Origin: W11650 sp041844915
GTDB lineage: Bacteria; Bacillota; Clostridia; Lachnospirales; Vallitaleaceae
Assembly: GCA_041844915.1 (NCBI GenBank)
Contig: JBGZBY010000012.1
Span: forward strand, 1 to 10,300
DNA: 10,300 nucleotides
Direction of reading: 5' to 3'
Below are positions 1 to 5,501 of this stretch, one piece after another. Every line of letters starts with the position of its first letter. Within the stretch, counting starts at the first letter, position 1. The translations under genes and the position numbers were made by a program. The notes under the pieces were generated by a model, which worked only from the letters and a program-made list of their open reading frames with translations, had not been told where the DNA came from and made no database searches.

Positions 1-141
1 GATGCAGTTGGGCCGGCGGGATCGTTTGCCGCCCTTTCCGATTTTTCCAAGATTGTTCTGTCCTTTGGCATGATTGCCGGAAGACTGGAAATTATACCGA
101 TGCTGATTCTCTTTTCTCCCAATACATGGAAAAAGACTTAG
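1..141 (+). CDS. trkH: TrkH-family potassium uptake protein, C-terminal end (partial)
   Basis: Only the last 46 codons and the TAG stop are in the window; the gene begins upstream. The peptide starts DAVGPAGSFAALSDFSKIVL and continues with SFGMIAGRLEIIPMLILF, ending NTWKKT. This fits the end of TrkH/KtrB-type potassium transporters: the VGP turn after the last pore loop, then a final membrane helix carrying the conserved GRLE.(Y/I)P.L.LF signature, and a short tail ending in W-K-K. In the family this is the membrane subunit that conducts K+ together with a cytosolic TrkA/KtrA nucleotide-binding partner. No trkA is visible downstream, so any partner lies to the left. A terminator follows about 80 bases after the stop, so this gene is the end of its unit. 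TrkH and KtrB cannot be separated firmly on this fragment. Confidence 0.85.
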   Translation, partial: DAVGPAGSFAALSDFSKIVLSFGMIAGRLEIIPMLILFSPNTWKKT

Positions 142-223
142 GTCTTTATTTGGCCTTAGCGCGGAAAGTGCATTTAAACTAAAGGACTGGCCAGTGGTCG
201 GAAGCTTGGCACAATAAAAATTT

Positions 224-264
224 AAGCCGGAGAAATCTTTAGGATGCTCCGGCTTTGCTATTTT
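224..264 (+). terminator. Rho-independent terminator after the TrkH gene
   Basis: A perfect 9-bp inverted repeat (AAGCCGGAG at 224-232, CTCCGGCTT at 247-255) encloses a 14-base loop and is followed by a T-rich stretch with TTTT at 261-264. It lies 83 bases after the TrkH stop on the same strand. Confidence 0.8.
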
Positions 265-568
265 AGCGGATAATGTTTTAGTTCAACTTAAGGTTTGATT
301 ATTTACTATTGAGCGGCGCATATGGATTGTGGAAAAGACACAACGGGCAAGCGGTCAAATATCGGCAGTATCCGGATCCTGTGAATTTGCCTTTTTTGGC
401 GGCAAAGCTTGGCTGTCGGCGAATGGAAATCGTATCGAAAATTTTTTCATGATTATTTTGATAATTATGCTGTTCATTTGTCGCGGAATGGTGTATTATT
501 ACTTTAGAATTTAAAAATGATTTTGCTTCGATACTTAAAAATGCAGCTTTGCAGGGAGGGAGAAAGAT
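265..568. other. Gene-poor spacer with possible decayed coding sequence
   Basis: No convincing intact gene is present. One plus-strand frame is open from 282 to a TGA at 450-452, with codons like those of the neighbouring genes (many GGC, GCG, CGG, CCG). It lacks a good start; a TTG at 309 has only TAAGG 15 bases upstream. A second frame, open from about 329 to the TAA at 512-514, is in the same phase as the 569-766 ORF but separated from it by three stops (512, 518, 536). An imperfect inverted repeat (CATGATTAT at 448-456, ATAATTATG at 461-469; one mismatch) also lies here. A weak -10-like TATTAT is at 494-499 without a good -35. Confidence 0.4.
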
Positions 569-766
569 GTGGGAAATATAGAGGCCAAAAGCGGCCATCA
601 CCGATTGGATGAATATGAATTGGACTACGATTATCAAGTGATATGGATTTCTCTAAAAGAAGCAATTGCCAGAAACGAAAAGGTCAAGGCAGACAATCGG
701 ATTCCGTGGGTTAATCGAGAATTGGAATTTATGAAATGGCTTTTGGTGAATGAGGAGACATTATGA
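569..766 (+). CDS. Small ORF resembling the C-terminal tail of a Nudix hydrolase (probable gene remnant)
   Basis: Sixty-five codons, GTG start, with GGGAGG about 8 bases upstream. An ATG at 567 is in another frame and stops after four codons. The pattern LDEYE...Y..IWISLKEAI near residues 13-34, then a short variable piece, then IPWVNRE..F..WLL (residues 45-59), recalls the region after the catalytic helix in many clostridial Nudix proteins, where W(V/I).LEEAI..N is followed by P.WV.RE...L. The Nudix box (GX5EX7REXXEEXG) is absent, so hydrolysis of nucleoside diphosphate derivatives is not expected. The same frame is broken by three stops just upstream (512-538), fitting a decayed gene. The TGA stop overlaps the NlpC/P60 start as ATGA, so translation of this stub may still feed ribosomes to that gene. 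It could instead be a genuine small protein. The Nudix resemblance is from memory of the family, not from a search. Confidence 0.5.
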   Translation: MGNIEAKSGHHRLDEYELDYDYQVIWISLKEAIARNEKVKADNRIPWVNRELEFMKWLLVNEETL

Positions 767-1596
767 GAATAAGAAGGCTTCTTTTTGTCTGCTTGATGAT
801 GGGGATCTTTGGCAGTGCGATGAGCGCCTCCTTTGCCCAGGCATATCATGTGTCGATGGCGGAGGAAAGTGTGGAGATTCCAAGATATAGTCTTTTGCGC
901 TTTTTGCAGATTGCCCTTGAACCGGTTGGGAAAACACTCTATGTTTGGGGAGGCGGCTGGAATGAAGAAGACACTGCCGCCGGTATCGAAGCGCTTTCTA
1001 TTGGCGTAAGTCCGCAATGGGAACGCTATTTTCAGCAGCAAAACAAAGAATATGACTATCAGCTTACGCGCTATCAGATTCATGACGGTCTGGATTGCTC
1101 CGGCTATGTCGGCTGGAGCCTTTATAATTTGCTGCACAGCGTAGACGGCGGCGAGGGCTATGTGATGAAGGCGAAGGATATGGCGGCGGCTTTTGCCCAG
1201 CGCGGCTGGGGAAGCTATACGCCGGCTGGCCGGATTAGGGATTATCGGGCGGGAGATATCATGAGCAGTTCGACCCATGTCTACATCGTTGTCGGCGTCT
1301 GTACGGATGGCAGTGTGCTTTTGGCGCATTCCACGCCGCCGGGAGTGCAGTTGAGCGGAACAGTCAGCGCGGGCGGAAGCTGGCATAGCGAAGCAATAGC
1401 CTTGGCAGAGCGATATATGAAAAGCCTCTATCCGGAATGGTACCAAAGATACCAGACCAAGGCGCTGCCTAGGGATTTTCTGCAAAATTATTCGCAAATG
1501 CGCTGGAAGCTGGAGAAGGATTTTTGGATGAAGGATGACGAAGATCTGCGCAGCAAAACAGCGGACGAAATAATGCGACTGCTTATCCGGCAGTAA
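763..1596 (+). CDS. Secreted NlpC/P60-family cysteine peptidase (predicted cell-wall hydrolase)
   Basis: A 277-residue protein that begins with RR and a hydrophobic stretch ending SFAQA at residues 23-27, a Sec signal peptide probably cut after A27. The NlpC/P60 fold follows: YVWGGGW at 60-66 (usual Y.WGG motif), the nucleophile in DCSGYVGW with C112, the catalytic H172 in THVYIVVG, and a third polar residue, probably H189 in LAHSTPPG. All three catalytic positions appear intact. Family members cut stem peptides of peptidoglycan, usually the D-Glu to diamino acid bond. There is no SH3 or LysM wall-binding domain. The C-terminal 70 residues are rich in aromatic and charged residues (SLYPEWYQRY) and I do not recognise them. 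The ATG start overlaps the upstream stop (ATGA) and has AGGAG at 753-757. It was probably transcribed with the 65-codon ORF. The substrate is uncertain; the fold assignment is firm. Confidence 0.85.
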   Translation: MRIRRLLFVCLMMGIFGSAMSASFAQAYHVSMAEESVEIPRYSLLRFLQIALEPVGKTLYVWGGGWNEEDTAAGIEALSIGVSPQWERYFQQQNKEYDYQLTRYQIHDGLDCSGYVGWSLYNLLHSVDGGEGYVMKAKDMAAAFAQRGWGSYTPAGRIRDYRAGDIMSSSTHVYIVVGVCTDGSVLLAHSTPPGVQLSGTVSAGGSWHSEAIALAERYMKSLYPEWYQRYQTKALPRDFLQNYSQMRWKLEKDFWMKDDEDLRSKTADEIMRLLIRQ

Positions 1597-1669
1597 AGCC
1601 GGACTAAAAAAGCTGGAGAGAAAGCCAAAAGATTAAAAGAGGTGATCAAGGAGAAAAAGGAGGAGCTGA

Positions 1670-1866
1670 TGGGCGTGGCATCTGCCGGTCATTGCCGAAG
1701 AAAATGTCGGCCAGCAGGTGTACTCTATCATTCAGCAGCAGTCTCAATCGGTGAAATTGCCCATGCCGGCGAGGAGCTGGCCAGTATTGCCGGTGATTTG
1801 CCGCTGGAAATTTCCGCGTTTAAGGTATTATTCAATGGAGAAGGGAGCTATTTAAAAAGCTGTTAA
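1670..1866 (+). pseudogene. Frameshifted remnant of a methyl-accepting chemotaxis protein C-terminus
   Basis: Two overlapping frames read as one protein tail. From 1670 one frame gives VIAEENVGQQVYSIIQQQSQ and then SV, up to about 1753. The next frame then gives EIAHAGEELASIAGDLPLEI and SAFKV from 1753, ending at the TAA at 1864-1866. Joined, this matches the end of MCP signalling domains: a Q/S-rich helix, then EIA...EELA.IA..L...I..FK. The break lies near 1745-1756 and fits loss of one or a few bases. The kinase-binding hairpin tip, the receptor part and a start are all missing, with a stop at 1667-1669 in the first frame. A 74-codon ORF from a GTG at 1642 covers the second frame only and is probably not a real gene. 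No chemotaxis function is expected. Confidence 0.6.
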
Positions 1867-1965
1867 ATAGGAGATGGAGATGGCGAAACACCAATAGATA
1901 AAAGCGTTTACTACCAATCAAGACAAGCGGAGCGTTTGCTTTTGCGATAGCGTCAAGGAGGATTT
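1867..1965. other. Upstream region of the sugar-catabolic operon
   Basis: This spacer carries a cre/LacI-like operator (1899-1912) and a strong Shine-Dalgarno AAGGAGG (1955-1961) four bases before the ATG of the first operon gene. I see no convincing -35/-10 pair here; the promoter may be weak, activator-dependent, or within the chemotaxis-gene remnant. Confidence 0.5.
1899..1912 (+). promoter_or_regulatory. cre / LacI-family-like operator
   Basis: TAAAAGCGTTTACT matches the catabolite-responsive element consensus TGWAANCGNTNWCA at 12 of 14 positions, with mismatches at position 2 and the last base, and has the expected central CG. It lies 53 bases before the first gene of a sugar-catabolic operon, a sensible place for CcpA or a local LacI-type repressor. 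No regulator gene is in the window. Confidence 0.45.
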
Positions 1966-2844
1966 ATGAAGCAGATAAAAATAGGCACCTGTCTGCCGGG
2001 CGACAGGGCGGTGGAAATGATTCCGCCAATGGTGAAGGCCGGATTTGAAACTTTTTCAATCAATTTTCACATGGAATATAACGGTGTGGAGCTAAAGCGC
2101 TTGGCCGCTGATATTGATGCGCTGCGTCGGGAGATGCCGGTCGATATCAGTACGATTGGACTGTACTGCAATCCGATCGAGTATTCAGAGCATCGAAGGA
2201 ATTTGGAGTATGCGATCGACTGTGCCGAGCTTTTTGGCGCTCGCATCGTCAGCAGCTTTGCCGGAGCATATGAAGGAAAGCCCGTAACGGAGTCGATTTC
2301 CGAATTTGGCAAAGTATTTCGCGAGCTGGCGGAGCGGGCAAGGGAAAAGGGAGTGACCTTGGGGCTGGAAAATTGCCCAATGGACGGGAACTGGAATCGT
2401 TGCACCTGCAATATTGCTTTTCACCCACTGGCATGGGAAATGATGTTTGCCGAGGTTCCGGCAGATAATATCGGCTTGGAATGGGAGCCGACGCATCAAA
2501 TGGTTCAGTTGATTGATCCGATTGCCCAGCTTAGAGAATGGGCGCATAGGATCGTGCATGTCCATGGCAAGGACGCGACGCTGGATCAGGCGGCTGTAAA
2601 GCGGTATGGCATTTTAGGGGCTAAGCCATTTGTCTGGCATAGGACGCCGGGCTTTGGCGATAACAATTGGCGCGACATTATTTCCATTTTACGGATGGCA
2701 GGCTATGAGAGCGATATCTGCATTGAAGGCTATCATGATCCGATTTATGGCGGAGAATGGGAAATGACATCGCAGTTGCATGCGCTTCAGTATTTAAAAT
2801 GGTGCAGGGGCGGAGAGTTTGTAGCGAATCCATGGAAAGGATAG
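1966..2844 (+). CDS. Sugar phosphate isomerase/epimerase family protein (TIM barrel), first operon gene
   Basis: A 292-residue protein of the xylose isomerase-like TIM-barrel superfamily (AP endonuclease 2-like). Candidate metal ligands are in the expected order: E135 in LGLENC, E172/E174 and H177 in GLEWEPTH, H198/H200 with D203 in HVHGKD, and E254 in ICIEGYHDP. The acidic-then-histidine pattern at strands 4, 6, 7 and 8 is typical of divalent-metal enzymes that isomerise, epimerise or eliminate on sugars via an enediolate. The segment TPGFGDNNW (228-236) before the last strand occurs in uncharacterised members next to Gfo/Idh dehydrogenases. No signal peptide, so it is cytosolic. AAGGAGG at 1955-1961 supports the ATG. 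Four bases separate it from the next gene, also a TIM barrel of this superfamily but clearly not a recent duplicate. Family is firm; reaction and substrate are unknown. Confidence 0.85.
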   Translation: MKQIKIGTCLPGDRAVEMIPPMVKAGFETFSINFHMEYNGVELKRLAADIDALRREMPVDISTIGLYCNPIEYSEHRRNLEYAIDCAELFGARIVSSFAGAYEGKPVTESISEFGKVFRELAERAREKGVTLGLENCPMDGNWNRCTCNIAFHPLAWEMMFAEVPADNIGLEWEPTHQMVQLIDPIAQLREWAHRIVHVHGKDATLDQAAVKRYGILGAKPFVWHRTPGFGDNNWRDIISILRMAGYESDICIEGYHDPIYGGEWEMTSQLHALQYLKWCRGGEFVANPWKG

Positions 2845-2848
2845 AGAT

Positions 2849-3628
2849 ATGGCATATCAAATGGGATTTCAAATATATTCCATCAGAAATCGTGCGCAGG
2901 CTGATTTGAGAAAAAGCTTTCACGAGATTGCCGAAGCGGGATTTGAAGGTGTAGAGCTGGCAGGTCTATATGGGCATTCCGTAGAGGATGTCAAAGCGTG
3001 GGCGAAGGAGGCGGGACTGGTAATTGTTTCAGCGCATGTCGGATTGGATGAGTTTTTGGAAGATCCGGGCAAAACTGTTTTGACCTATCGGGAACTGGGC
3101 TGCCAGTATCTGGCAGTTCCGTATCTGTCGGAAAAATGGAGAAAGGACAGCAATTATCGCTGGCTGATTAAACAACTCATTCAGCTGGGAGAGTACTGCA
3201 ATCAGTTCAATATTGAGCTTTTGTACCATAATCATGATTTTGAACTGCTGCTGATAAAGGAAAACGAGGAAAATTTATTAAACAATATCTTTGCGGAGGT
3301 TCCCGATCATTTCTTGAAAACAGAACTGGATACGGCATGGCTAAAGGTTGCGGGAGAGGAGCCGACGGCCTATCTGGAGCGCTATCGCGGGCGCTGTCCG
3401 CTGGTGCATGTCAAGGATTTTGAACAGTTGGAAAAGCCCAGCTTTTGCCCTTTGGGAACCGGAGTTCAAAAAATGAACGATATTGTTCAAAAAGCGGTCG
3501 CCTGTGAAGCGAAATGGTTGATTGCCGAACAGGACAACGAGCAGGATATTTCCGAAGAAGCGGTTCGGTTGAACGCGCAATATTTAAAGGAGCAGAGAGA
3601 AAGACTTCAGGCGGAAGGGGAAGCCTAG
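2849..3628 (+). CDS. Sugar phosphate isomerase/epimerase family protein (TIM barrel), second operon gene
   Basis: A 259-residue cytosolic TIM barrel of the xylose isomerase-like superfamily, in the branch with N-terminal MGFQIYSIR (residues 5-13) and the FHEIAEAGFEGVELAG helix-strand. Its motifs are YHNHDFE at 126-132, ELDTAWLKVAG at 159-169 (metal ligand D161), HVKD at 187-190, PLGTG at 201-205 and IAEQD at 225-229 (final acidic ligand E227). These are standard for members beside Gfo/Idh/MocA dehydrogenases in inositol, keto-sugar and glycoside degradation clusters (IolE/IolI/YcjR-like). It differs from the previous gene in length and in each ligand motif, so the pair probably does successive steps. 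ATG start, GAAAGG upstream, four-base gap from the preceding gene, so certainly co-transcribed. The exact reaction cannot be assigned. Confidence 0.85.
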   Translation: MAYQMGFQIYSIRNRAQADLRKSFHEIAEAGFEGVELAGLYGHSVEDVKAWAKEAGLVIVSAHVGLDEFLEDPGKTVLTYRELGCQYLAVPYLSEKWRKDSNYRWLIKQLIQLGEYCNQFNIELLYHNHDFELLLIKENEENLLNNIFAEVPDHFLKTELDTAWLKVAGEEPTAYLERYRGRCPLVHVKDFEQLEKPSFCPLGTGVQKMNDIVQKAVACEAKWLIAEQDNEQDISEEAVRLNAQYLKEQRERLQAEGEA

Positions 3629-3669
3629 ATGCTTAAAAGCAAGAAAAGCGGATAAAAAAGGAGGAAGCT

Positions 3670-4755
3670 ATGCAAAAGGAAAAAATTTTAAGAGTAGGAA
3701 TCGTCGGCTGCGGGGGCATCGCCAATCAAAAGCATTTGCCATCAATCAAGGCAAACGGTGGATTTGAGGTGGTTGCTTTTTGCGATATCATTAAGGAAAG
3801 AGCGGAAAAGACCAGGGAAAAATTTGGAACGAAGGATGCTAAGGTCTTTACCGACTATCGGGAGCTGGTGAAGGAGGAGTTGGATGCTGTTTATGTGTTG
3901 ACTCCGAATCGTTCTCATGCCGAGATATCCATTGCCGCAATGCAGGCCGGAAAGCACGTTATGTGCGAAAAGCCGATGGCTAAGAGCTACGAGCAGGCAA
4001 AGGCCATGACCGAGGTCGCCCGCCAGACCGGAAAGAAACTGACGATTGGCTATCAAAGTCGCTACCGAGAGGATGCCGTATATTTGAAAAAGGCTTGCCA
4101 GGCAGGAGAACTGGGTGAGATTTACTATGCCAAGGCACATGCCTTAAGACGTCGGGCAGTGCCGACTTGGGGCGTATTTTTAAACGAAGAAGAGCAGGGA
4201 GGCGGGCCGCTGATTGATATTGGAACTCATGCGCTGGATCTGACGCTTTGGATGATGGACAATTATGAGCCGGAGTCTGTTAGCGGCTCGGTCTATCGCA
4301 AATTGGCAGATCAGACCAATCAAGGAAATATTTTTGGACCGTGGGATCCGCAGGAATATACGGTTGAGGATTCGGCGTTCGGTTTTATCAAGATGAAAAA
4401 CGGCGCGACGATTTATTTAGAAACCTCGTGGGCGCTCAATACGCTGGAGGTTGACGAAGCCAAGACCAGCCTGTGTGGTACCTTGGCCGGAGCTGATATG
4501 AAGGACGGGCTTCGCATCAATCTGATTGAGCATGACAAACAGTGCTTGAAAAAGCCAAATTTGGAGAGCGGTGGAGTGGCGTTTTACTCCGGTAAGGCGA
4601 CGGATCCCGCCGATATAGAGCAAGAGGTTTTTTATCAGGCGGTAGTAAACGATAAGCCCTTAACTGTGCTGCCGGAGCAGGCTCTGGTTGTAACCCGAAT
4701 ATTGGAAGCAATCTACGAGTCTGCCAAAACAGGGAAGCCGGTATTCTTTTCCTGA
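3670..4755 (+). CDS. Gfo/Idh/MocA-family NAD(P)-dependent oxidoreductase
   Basis: A 361-residue cytosolic dehydrogenase. The N-terminal Rossmann fold shows the dinucleotide loop GCGGIA (13-18) after strand RVGIV, with D39 at the end of the second strand, which favours NAD(H). TPNRSHAEI (78-86) and the family signature CEKPMAKS (99-106), with K101 as the conserved catalytic lysine, follow. The C-terminal alpha/beta domain carries GGGPLIDIGTHALDL (177-191), including D183 and H187 of the usual active site. Members oxidise or reduce hydroxyl/keto groups on inositols, sugars and glycosides, or reduce anhydrofructose. AAGGAGG at 3658-3664 lies five bases before the ATG. A 41-base gap separates it from the second TIM barrel. 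It is the last gene of the operon; the terminator is at 4918-4950. Direction of reaction and substrate are not readable from the sequence. Confidence 0.9.
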   Translation: MQKEKILRVGIVGCGGIANQKHLPSIKANGGFEVVAFCDIIKERAEKTREKFGTKDAKVFTDYRELVKEELDAVYVLTPNRSHAEISIAAMQAGKHVMCEKPMAKSYEQAKAMTEVARQTGKKLTIGYQSRYREDAVYLKKACQAGELGEIYYAKAHALRRRAVPTWGVFLNEEEQGGGPLIDIGTHALDLTLWMMDNYEPESVSGSVYRKLADQTNQGNIFGPWDPQEYTVEDSAFGFIKMKNGATIYLETSWALNTLEVDEAKTSLCGTLAGADMKDGLRINLIEHDKQCLKKPNLESGGVAFYSGKATDPADIEQEVFYQAVVNDKPLTVLPEQALVVTRILEAIYESAKTGKPVFFS

Positions 4756-4917
4756 TTTTCTGAAGAAGGTCATGGAGTAAGAGGCTTTGCTTGGAGCGGA
4801 ATAGGTCGAAGACCTTTTGACATAAAGGCAGCGCGGAGAACTAAGCTGCAAAGGCAAGGAATAAGGCGGCGGAAGGCTAGGAAAAAATAACAAAAAGAAT
4901 AAAATTAAAAAATTAAG
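4756..4917. other. Purine-rich 3' spacer of the sugar operon
   Basis: No gene is recognised. A short hairpin (AGGTC at 4803-4807, GAA loop, GACCT at 4811-4815, then TTTT) lies 47 bases after the stop and could be a weak first terminator or 3'-end processing structure. A second copy of its left arm (AAGGTC, 4766-4771) could pair alternatively with the same GACCTT. The rest is strongly purine-biased on the plus strand. One frame stays open for about 40 codons, rich in Arg and Lys, but lacks a start codon and ribosome site. Confidence 0.4.
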
Positions 4918-4950
4918 AGCAGCAAATTGGAAGGCCTTTGCTGCTTTTTT
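4918..4950 (+). terminator. Rho-independent terminator of the sugar operon
   Basis: A perfect 9-bp inverted repeat (AGCAGCAAA at 4918-4926, TTTGCTGCT at 4937-4945) with a 10-base loop runs straight into six T residues (4945-4950). A matching A-rich stretch precedes it. Confidence 0.85.
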
Positions 4951-5060
4951 GCTTGATTGATTGACTCTATTTATGAAATGGCTATCTCGCCTGCTATAGG
5001 CAAAACTTTCTTGAAAAGAAGAAAATGCAGCTTCCTTACAAAAGTGAAAGAAAAAAGCTA

Positions 5061-5089
5061 TTGACAAAACAAAATTGCTGTATTAATAT
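5061..5089 (+). promoter_or_regulatory. Candidate distal promoter of the ABC exporter operon
   Basis: A perfect -35 TTGACA (5061-5066) is followed after 17 bases by a moderate -10 TAATAT (5084-5089, four of six). An inverted repeat (5079-5098) covers the -10, suggesting repression. It lies 413 bases before the TTG start of the ATPase gene. Confidence 0.45.
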
Positions 5090-5098
5090 AACAATACA
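5079..5098. promoter_or_regulatory. Inverted-repeat operator candidate over the distal -10
   Basis: TGTATT (5079-5084) and AATACA (5093-5098) form a perfect 6-bp inverted repeat separated by eight A/T-rich bases. The 20-bp dyad, covering the -10, has the size and position of a dimeric repressor site. TGTA...TACA dyads are common for GntR/YtrA-type and TetR/MarR-type regulators of ABC transporter operons, but no regulator gene is present to support a choice. Confidence 0.4.
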
Positions 5099-5187
5099 AT
5101 AAGACAAAAATGAAATCCTGTTTTTGGCGGCTGCGATTATAAAAGCAAGAGTGCTTGTCGATTTTATGAAGCCTTTAAAATAGCGAT

Positions 5188-5215
5188 TTGACAGCTGATT
5201 TTAATAATTTTTAAT
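5188..5215 (+). promoter_or_regulatory. Candidate middle promoter
   Basis: TTGACA (5188-5193) is perfect. After 16 bases comes TTTAAT (5210-5215), five of six to TATAAT. This -10 sits within the phased TTTTAAT repeats, so the match may be a by-product of those repeats. Confidence 0.3.
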
Positions 5216-5226
5216 TGGTTTTTAAT
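5199..5226 (+). repeat. Three helically phased TTTTAAT repeats next to the -35
   Basis: The heptamer TTTTAAT occurs at 5199-5205, 5209-5215 and 5220-5226, i.e. every 10-11 bases. The last two copies are part of an exact 10-bp direct repeat TTTTTAATTG (5208-5217 and 5219-5228), 11 bases apart. The final copy touches the -35 of the proximal promoter. Direct repeats with one-turn spacing just upstream of a -35 are the usual layout of OmpR/PhoB-type response regulator sites; an UP-element-like A/T tract is the alternative. Confidence 0.5.
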
Positions 5227-5254
5227 TGAGTTGGCAGGGGATGCGTATTATACT
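5226..5254 (+). promoter_or_regulatory. Proximal promoter of the ABC exporter operon
   Basis: TTGAGT (5226-5231, four of six) and TATACT (5249-5254, five of six) are separated by an ideal 17 bases. This is the best spaced pair near the operon. Transcription would start near 5261, giving an untranslated leader of about 240 bases. Confidence 0.55.
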
Positions 5255-5501
5255 AAAACGCGGAATACATAATCTGTTAGGAATTTATCTTAAAATTCAA
5301 GCGGCAAAACTCTTTCAAAAGCAACGCATCCGCTATAAATCAAGAGCTTTTTGGCAGGAGGTGGAGACGATATTCAGCTGAAAAAGTAAGCTAGCTTTTT
5401 TACAAGGAATTTTAGAAATCCTGCATTCGACAGGCAGGCGCTTTAGTAAAAGCAAAAAAGTAGTGTTAAAAGGTTGACTAAACGGAATTGAGGTGCATAA
5501 T
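5255..5501 (+). promoter_or_regulatory. Long leader of the ABC exporter operon with an unused ribosome site
   Basis: No ORF of note lies between the proximal promoter and the ATPase start. A very strong Shine-Dalgarno-like AGGAGGTG sits at 5356-5363 with no ATG, GTG or TTG at proper spacing; the only in-range options are non-standard (ATT at 5372 giving five codons) or a GTG inside the motif giving six codons. A 10-bp palindrome AAGCTAGCTT runs into a T run near 5400, and a hairpin with one bulge lies at 5405-5422. The second half is A-rich. A leader peptide or attenuator is possible but unproven. No known riboswitch class was recognised. Confidence 0.35.

Noticed and set aside
448..469. Imperfect A/T-rich dyad CATGATTAT / ATAATTATG as a Fur/PerR box
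   Set aside because: Does not fit the 7-1-7 Fur/PerR pattern, and no promoter is properly placed beside it.
299..637. Minus-strand ORF of 112 codons
   Set aside because: No ribosome site or recognisable motif; it overlaps the better-supported 569-766 ORF and the spacer.
634..1497. Long minus-strand ORF of 287 codons antisense to the NlpC/P60 gene
   Set aside because: Shadow of a clear protein with intact catalytic motifs on the plus strand; its own translation shows no family motif and no ribosome site.
1642..1866. 74-codon ORF as an intact hypothetical gene
   Set aside because: Only the part from about 1753 resembles a protein family (MCP tail), and the preceding part of that family lies in another frame, so it is treated as a pseudogene.
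4756..4890. Arg/Lys-rich open frame downstream of the oxidoreductase
   Set aside because: No start codon or Shine-Dalgarno sequence; composition is explained by the purine bias of the strand.
4660..5067. Minus-strand ORF of 135 codons across the operon end and spacer
   Set aside because: Ser/Phe/Leu-rich product typical of reading a purine-rich strand backwards; it crosses the terminator and has no motif.
5239..5331. Inverted repeat GGATGCGT (5239-5246) / ACGCATCC (5324-5331)
   Set aside because: The left arm is upstream of the expected transcript start, so no RNA hairpin would form, and an 8-bp match at this distance may be chance.
5474..5501. TTGACT ... CATAAT promoter-like pair just before the ATPase start
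   Set aside because: The -10 would lie at the start codon and overlap the ribosome site, so a transcript from it would lack the Shine-Dalgarno sequence.
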